Assembly: GCA_005884855.1 (NCBI GenBank)
Contig: VAZS01000275.1
Coordinates: 1-8,426, forward strand
Origin: Alphaproteobacteria bacterium
GTDB lineage: Bacteria; Pseudomonadota; Alphaproteobacteria; Rhizobiales; Xanthobacteraceae
Direction: 5' to 3'
DNA: 8,426 nt
Below are positions 5,048 to 8,426 of the stretch, one piece after another. Position 1 is the stretch's first letter; the number at the start of each line of letters is the position of its first letter. The notes beneath the pieces were generated by a model, which saw only the letters and a program-made list of their open reading frames with translations, did not search any database and had not been told where the DNA came from. Position numbers and translations under genes: made by a program.

Positions 5048-7378
5048 ATGAACATTCTTCCCGGCAATATGCGTTTCGGTGCGGGCCAGCCTGTGAAGCG
5101 TCTTGAAGACCAGAGACTTCTCACCGGGAACGGGCAATTCATCGACGACAAGCCCGAAGAGGGCGCGCTATGGCTGCATGTGCTGCGCTCGCCGCATGCC
5201 CACGCGAAAATCATTTCGATTGACACCAAAGCGGCAAGGGACATGACCGGTGTCGAGACGGTTTTTACCGGAGCCGATCTGATCGCCGATGATATCGGCA
5301 CCATCCCGACCCTGTCGGTGTTCATGCGGCCAGACGGCAAGCCGATGACGGTGCCACCGCGCCGGCTGTTGGCTCATGAGATCGTTCGCTTTGCCGGCGA
5401 ACCCGTCGCCGCTGTGGTGGCGACATCGCGGGTTGCGGCGCAGACCGCATCGGAGGCGATCTCGGTTGAATACGAGGTGCTGCCGTCGGTGGTCGATCCA
5501 CTTGAGGCGACCGGGCCGGGCGCGCCGGCGGTGTGGGCGGAAGCGCCTGACAACATAGTGGCGGTAATGAGCTATGGCGATGCCGCCGCTGTCGAAGCGG
5601 CTTTCGCTGGGGCCGCGCATGTGGTCTCACTCGATGTGGTCAGTCAACGTCTGGTGCCCTCGGCGATGGAGCCACGCTCAAGCATTGCGGAGATCGACAA
5701 GAAATCCGGGCGGCTGATTCTGCATGTGCAGTCGCAGACGCCCGGCTCGACCAGGGACGTGCTTGCGGAGGCCGTGCTGAAGCGGCCCAAGGAAAGCGTG
5801 CGCGTGCTGGTCGGCGATATCGGTGGCGGCTTCGGGCAGAAGACCAACCTTTATCCGGAAGACGGCATGGTGGCGTATGCCGCCCTCAAGCTGAAGCGGA
5901 AGGTGCGCTGGCGCGGTGACCGCAGTGACGAGTTCATCGGCGGCACCCATGGTCGCGACCTCACTTCGACTGGCGAATTCGCGCTCGATGCCAAAGGCCG
6001 CGTGCAGGCCTATCGTGTGCGCTCGATCGGCGGCACCGGCGCGTATCTCACCGGCGCCGGCAGCATCATTCCGCTTGTGCTTGGCCCATTCGTGCAGTCG
6101 GGCGTGTACGATCTTCCGCTCGTGCATTACGAGGTGAAGGCCGTGATGACCAACACCGCACCCGTGGGCGCCTATCGCGGCGCGGGGCGTCCTGAGGGCG
6201 TATTCATAGTGGAACGGCTGATGGATGCGGCCGCCCGCCAGATCGGCATGGACCCGCGCGCGGTCCGCAAGGTCAACTACATCAAGCCCGCACAGCTGCC
6301 CTACACCAATCCGGTCGGGCAAATCTACGATTCCGGCGCGTTCGCGCACATGCTGGAGCGCGCTTCCAAGCTCGCGGACTGGGACGGCTTTGCCGCGCGC
6401 AAGAAGGCGGCCAAGAAGAAGGGCCTGCTCTACGGCCGCGGCCTCACCAGCTACATCGAATGGACCGGCGGCCGGGCGCATACCGAAAAGGTCAGCCTGC
6501 ACGCCACCGCTGAAGGGCGCGTTATCCTGCATTCCGGCACGATGGCGATGGGGCAGGGCTTGCAGACTACCTACACGCAGATGGTTTCGGAATCGCTGGG
6601 TATACCGATGGACAAGATCGATATCGTGCAGGGCGACACTGATCTGGCCACCGGGTTCGGCAGCGTCGGCTCCCGTTCGCTGTTCGTCGGCGGCACCGCG
6701 CTTGCGGTGTCCGCAAATGACCTGATCGCGAAGGCGCGCGAGAAAGCGTCGAACGCGCTGGAGGCTTCGGTCGAGGACATCGAATATCGCGACGGCATGC
6801 TTACGGTGGTCGGCACCGACAAGCGGATCGGACTGTTTGAAATCGCGCGCAAGGAGGCCGGCGCGCGGCTGAGTGTCGACAGCGAGGGCGAGGTCGACGG
6901 ACCGAGCTGGCCGAACGGCACCCATATCTGCGAGATCGAGGTCGATCCGGAGACCGGCGTCAGCCGTGTCGTTCGCTACACCACGGTCGATGACGTCGGC
7001 ATCGCCGTCAATCCGATGCTGGTGACAGGACAGGTGCATGGGGGCGTCGCGCAGGGCATCGGTCAGGCACTGTACGAGGGCGTTGCTTACGACGCCGAAG
7101 GGCAATTAATCACGGCGAGCTATCAGGATTACTGCCTGCCTCGCGCCGACGACATCCCGCCAATCGAGGTCACGCTGGATGAGTCCGCGCCCTGCCGCAC
7201 CAATCCGCTGGGCGCCAAGGGCTGCGGCGAATCCGGAGCGATCGGCGGTCCACCCTGCATCGTCAACGGCGTGATGGACGCGCTCAGCGAACTCGGGATC
7301 AAAACGCTGCATTCGCCGCTGACGCCTATGAAGGTGTGGCAGGCGATCAGGGAGGCGCAGGCGAAGGCTATGAGCTGA
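5048..7378 (+). CDS. Xanthine dehydrogenase-family molybdopterin-binding subunit (form II CoxL-like)
   Basis: A 776-residue molybdenum hydroxylase large subunit, near the usual 770-800. Residues about 15-135 are the alpha/beta hammerhead domain (RLEDQRLLTGNGQFIDD; HEIVRFAGEPVAAVVA). The rest forms the two molybdopterin-binding halves. Key motifs are D257-IGGGFGQK, the active-site loop A375-YRGAGR, M501-GQG with Q503, GSVGSRS, and K724-GCGESG with E728, the catalytic Glu. The AYRGAGR loop is the form II signature; CO-oxidising form I enzymes have AYxCSFR, so CO oxidation is not expected to be the main activity. Such enzymes hydroxylate aldehydes, N-heterocycles or similar compounds and need an iron-sulfur and usually an FAD subunit. 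Neither lies beside it: upstream is the DapA-like lyase and downstream an opposed dehydrogenase. AAGGA at 5035-5039 supports the ATG at 5048. Substrate unknown. Confidence 0.94.
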   Translation: MNILPGNMRFGAGQPVKRLEDQRLLTGNGQFIDDKPEEGALWLHVLRSPHAHAKIISIDTKAARDMTGVETVFTGADLIADDIGTIPTLSVFMRPDGKPMTVPPRRLLAHEIVRFAGEPVAAVVATSRVAAQTASEAISVEYEVLPSVVDPLEATGPGAPAVWAEAPDNIVAVMSYGDAAAVEAAFAGAAHVVSLDVVSQRLVPSAMEPRSSIAEIDKKSGRLILHVQSQTPGSTRDVLAEAVLKRPKESVRVLVGDIGGGFGQKTNLYPEDGMVAYAALKLKRKVRWRGDRSDEFIGGTHGRDLTSTGEFALDAKGRVQAYRVRSIGGTGAYLTGAGSIIPLVLGPFVQSGVYDLPLVHYEVKAVMTNTAPVGAYRGAGRPEGVFIVERLMDAAARQIGMDPRAVRKVNYIKPAQLPYTNPVGQIYDSGAFAHMLERASKLADWDGFAARKKAAKKKGLLYGRGLTSYIEWTGGRAHTEKVSLHATAEGRVILHSGTMAMGQGLQTTYTQMVSESLGIPMDKIDIVQGDTDLATGFGSVGSRSLFVGGTALAVSANDLIAKAREKASNALEASVEDIEYRDGMLTVVGTDKRIGLFEIARKEAGARLSVDSEGEVDGPSWPNGTHICEIEVDPETGVSRVVRYTTVDDVGIAVNPMLVTGQVHGGVAQGIGQALYEGVAYDAEGQLITASYQDYCLPRADDIPPIEVTLDESAPCRTNPLGAKGCGESGAIGGPPCIVNGVMDALSELGIKTLHSPLTPMKVWQAIREAQAKAMS

Positions 7379-7411
7379 ACTATCTCGACATTCCGTCGAT
7401 GGAAGTGCGTG

Positions 7412-7514
7412 CACTCTCCATAGGAGGGTCGGGGTGAGGGGTTACGGTCTAGAGTCGGGCCGTAACCTCACCCGAATTGCTGCGCAATTCGATCTCTCCC
7501 TATAGGAGAGGTGA
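7412..7514. repeat. Hairpin-rich intergenic repeat element between convergent genes
   Basis: Three stems lie in a row. First, GGGTGAGG plus TTACGG (7432-7447, with two bulged G) pairs with CCGTAA plus CCTCACCC (7460-7473). Second, CGAATTGC (7473-7480) pairs with GCAATTCG (7484-7491) around a TGC loop. Third, CTCTCC (7494-7499) pairs with GGAGAG (7505-7510). A related CTCC-ATA-GGAG lies at the left end (7416-7425). Modules of the type 'ACCTCTCC...GGAGAG...GGGTGAGG' are familiar as a dispersed intergenic palindrome in Bradyrhizobium-like genomes. Here it fills the gap between the molybdenum hydroxylase (+) and the dehydrogenase (-), so it may also end both transcripts. Copy number cannot be seen from one window. 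Confidence 0.7.
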
Positions 7515-7544
7515 CGAAACGCGCCGTGCGTATCCACAAATGAC

Positions 7545-8426
7545 TTACAGCCCCAGCACCATCTTGGCGACGATGTCGCGTTGGATTTCCGAAGAGCCGC
7601 CGAAGATCGTGTAGGCGCGGCCGTTGAGATATTCGGGCACGATCGGCAGCATCGGCTCAGGGATCGCCGGCCCCTGGTTGAGCTTATAAAAAGGCCGCAT
7701 CGGCTCGACCGCCAAGCCATCATTGCCGATCACCTCCACGCCTAGCCGCGTCACCGCCTGTCGGATTTCGCTGACACGCAGCTTTAACAACGAGGACACT
7801 GCCCCGGGATTTTGCCCGGTCTGCAACGCGGACAGCACCCGCAACTCGGTCATTTCCAGCGTGTCGATATCGACTTCGATCTCGGACATGCGAACTGCGA
7901 TATCGGGATCTTCGATAGCGCGGCCGGTGGCATCGGAGTTCGCCAGATCCGAAATTGTTCTCAGCGCATCGCGCAACTTGGCGGAAGCGATGCCGGCGCC
8001 GCGCTCGAATTCGAGCAGGTATTTCCCCGTAAGTCCAGCCCTTGCCCTCCTCCCCGACCCGGTTGGCGACGGGCACGCGGACATCGTCGAAGAACACCTG
8101 ATTGACTTCGTGGTCGCCGCCGATGGTCAGGATCGGGCGGATGGTGATGCCGGGGCTTTTCATGTCGATCAGGATGAAGCTGATGCCGTCCTGCTGGCGT
8201 GGCGTGTCATTGGTGCGCACCAGCGCGAACATGCGGTTGGCATGATGGGCATGCGTGGTCCAGATCTTGGTGCCGTTGATGATGTAATCGTCGCCATCGC
8301 GCACCGCCCGGGTCTTTAAGGATGCGAGATCGGACCCGGAGCCCGGTTCGGAGTAGCCCTGACACCAATAGTCTTCGCCGGAGAGGATGCGCGGCAAGTA
8401 ATAGTTCTTCTGCTCTGAACTGCCAA
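7545..8426 (-). pseudogene. Acyl-CoA dehydrogenase, 5'-partial and interrupted by a one-base frameshift
   Basis: The frame is open from the right edge (reading ...GSSEQKNYYLPRILSGEDYW) through CQGYSEPGSGSDLA, NGTKIWTTHAHHANRM and GGDHEVNQVFFDDVRVP to GEEGKGWTYG. The matching continuation, KYLLEFERGAGIASAKLRDA to IFGGSSEIQRDIVAKMVLGL and a stop at 7545, lies in another frame. Removing one base from the run CCCC at 8025-8028 (GGGG on the coding strand) joins the two perfectly. Together they form the flavin-binding beta domain and C-terminal helical domain of an acyl-CoA dehydrogenase; about the first 110 residues lie outside the window. It resembles the large subunit of pimeloyl-CoA dehydrogenase-like (PimC-type) enzymes. 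As written, the main product would lose the C-terminal domain, including the CoA and FAD contacts of EIQR. Whether this is a true mutation or a sequence error cannot be told. Confidence 0.85.

Noticed and set aside
4178..5137. 319-codon minus-strand open frame
   Set aside because: Antisense shadow of the DapA-like gene and of the start of the next gene; no recognisable domain.
5678..7105. Long 475-codon open frame on the minus strand
   Set aside because: It lies wholly antisense to the molybdenum hydroxylase gene, whose motifs are intact; high-GC codon use opens the opposite strand. No family motif is visible.
8022..8031. Programmed ribosomal frameshift in the dehydrogenase
   Set aside because: The frame needs a +1 shift; the G/A-run could favour -1 slippage, which does not restore it, and this enzyme family is not known to use recoding.
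7723..8319. 198-codon plus-strand open frame
   Set aside because: Antisense to the acyl-CoA dehydrogenase, which is supported on the other strand by clear family motifs.

Overview
The window looks like a piece of chromosome from an alphaproteobacterium of the Bradyrhizobium/Rhodopseudomonas type. The GC content is high, the protein sequences have the flavour of that group, and a hairpin-rich intergenic repeat of a kind common in those genomes lies between two convergent genes. The assignment rests on recognising families by eye and not on any search.

Layout from left to right. (1) Positions 1-257, minus strand: the first 85 codons of a probable tyrosine recombinase (integrase) that runs off the left edge. 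Its leader carries four copies of an 11-bp direct repeat. (2) 485-1768, plus: a soluble GAF-class III nucleotide cyclase with a TTG start. It keeps the metal-binding and adenine-selecting residues but has Leu where the transition-state Arg is expected. (3) 1831-2379, minus: a small exported M15-like zinc peptidase, convergent with the cyclase across a short hairpin. (4) 2651-3577, minus: a J-domain protein with one membrane segment and a TPR module. (5) 3578-4057: a 480-bp divergent intergenic region with a bulged inverted repeat and a promoter-like pair just upstream of the next start. (6) 4058-4933, plus: a DapA-superfamily lyase/aldolase. (7) 5048-7378, plus: a form-II CoxL-like molybdenum hydroxylase large subunit with no small or medium subunit beside it. 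(8) 7412-7514: the hairpin repeat. (9) 7545-8426, minus: an acyl-CoA dehydrogenase running off the right edge and broken by a one-base frameshift at 8025-8028.

The genes do not form one obvious pathway. The lyase and molybdenum hydroxylase are co-oriented, 114 bp apart, and could be a small catabolic unit. The peptidase and J-domain/TPR genes are envelope or proteostasis functions, and the cyclase is a signalling gene. The integrase end suggests that a mobile or genomic-island segment may begin at the left edge. I found no clearly new multi-gene system. The points most worth checking are the 11-bp repeats in the integrase leader, the altered catalytic residue in the cyclase, the orphan CoxL-like subunit, and the frameshifted dehydrogenase.
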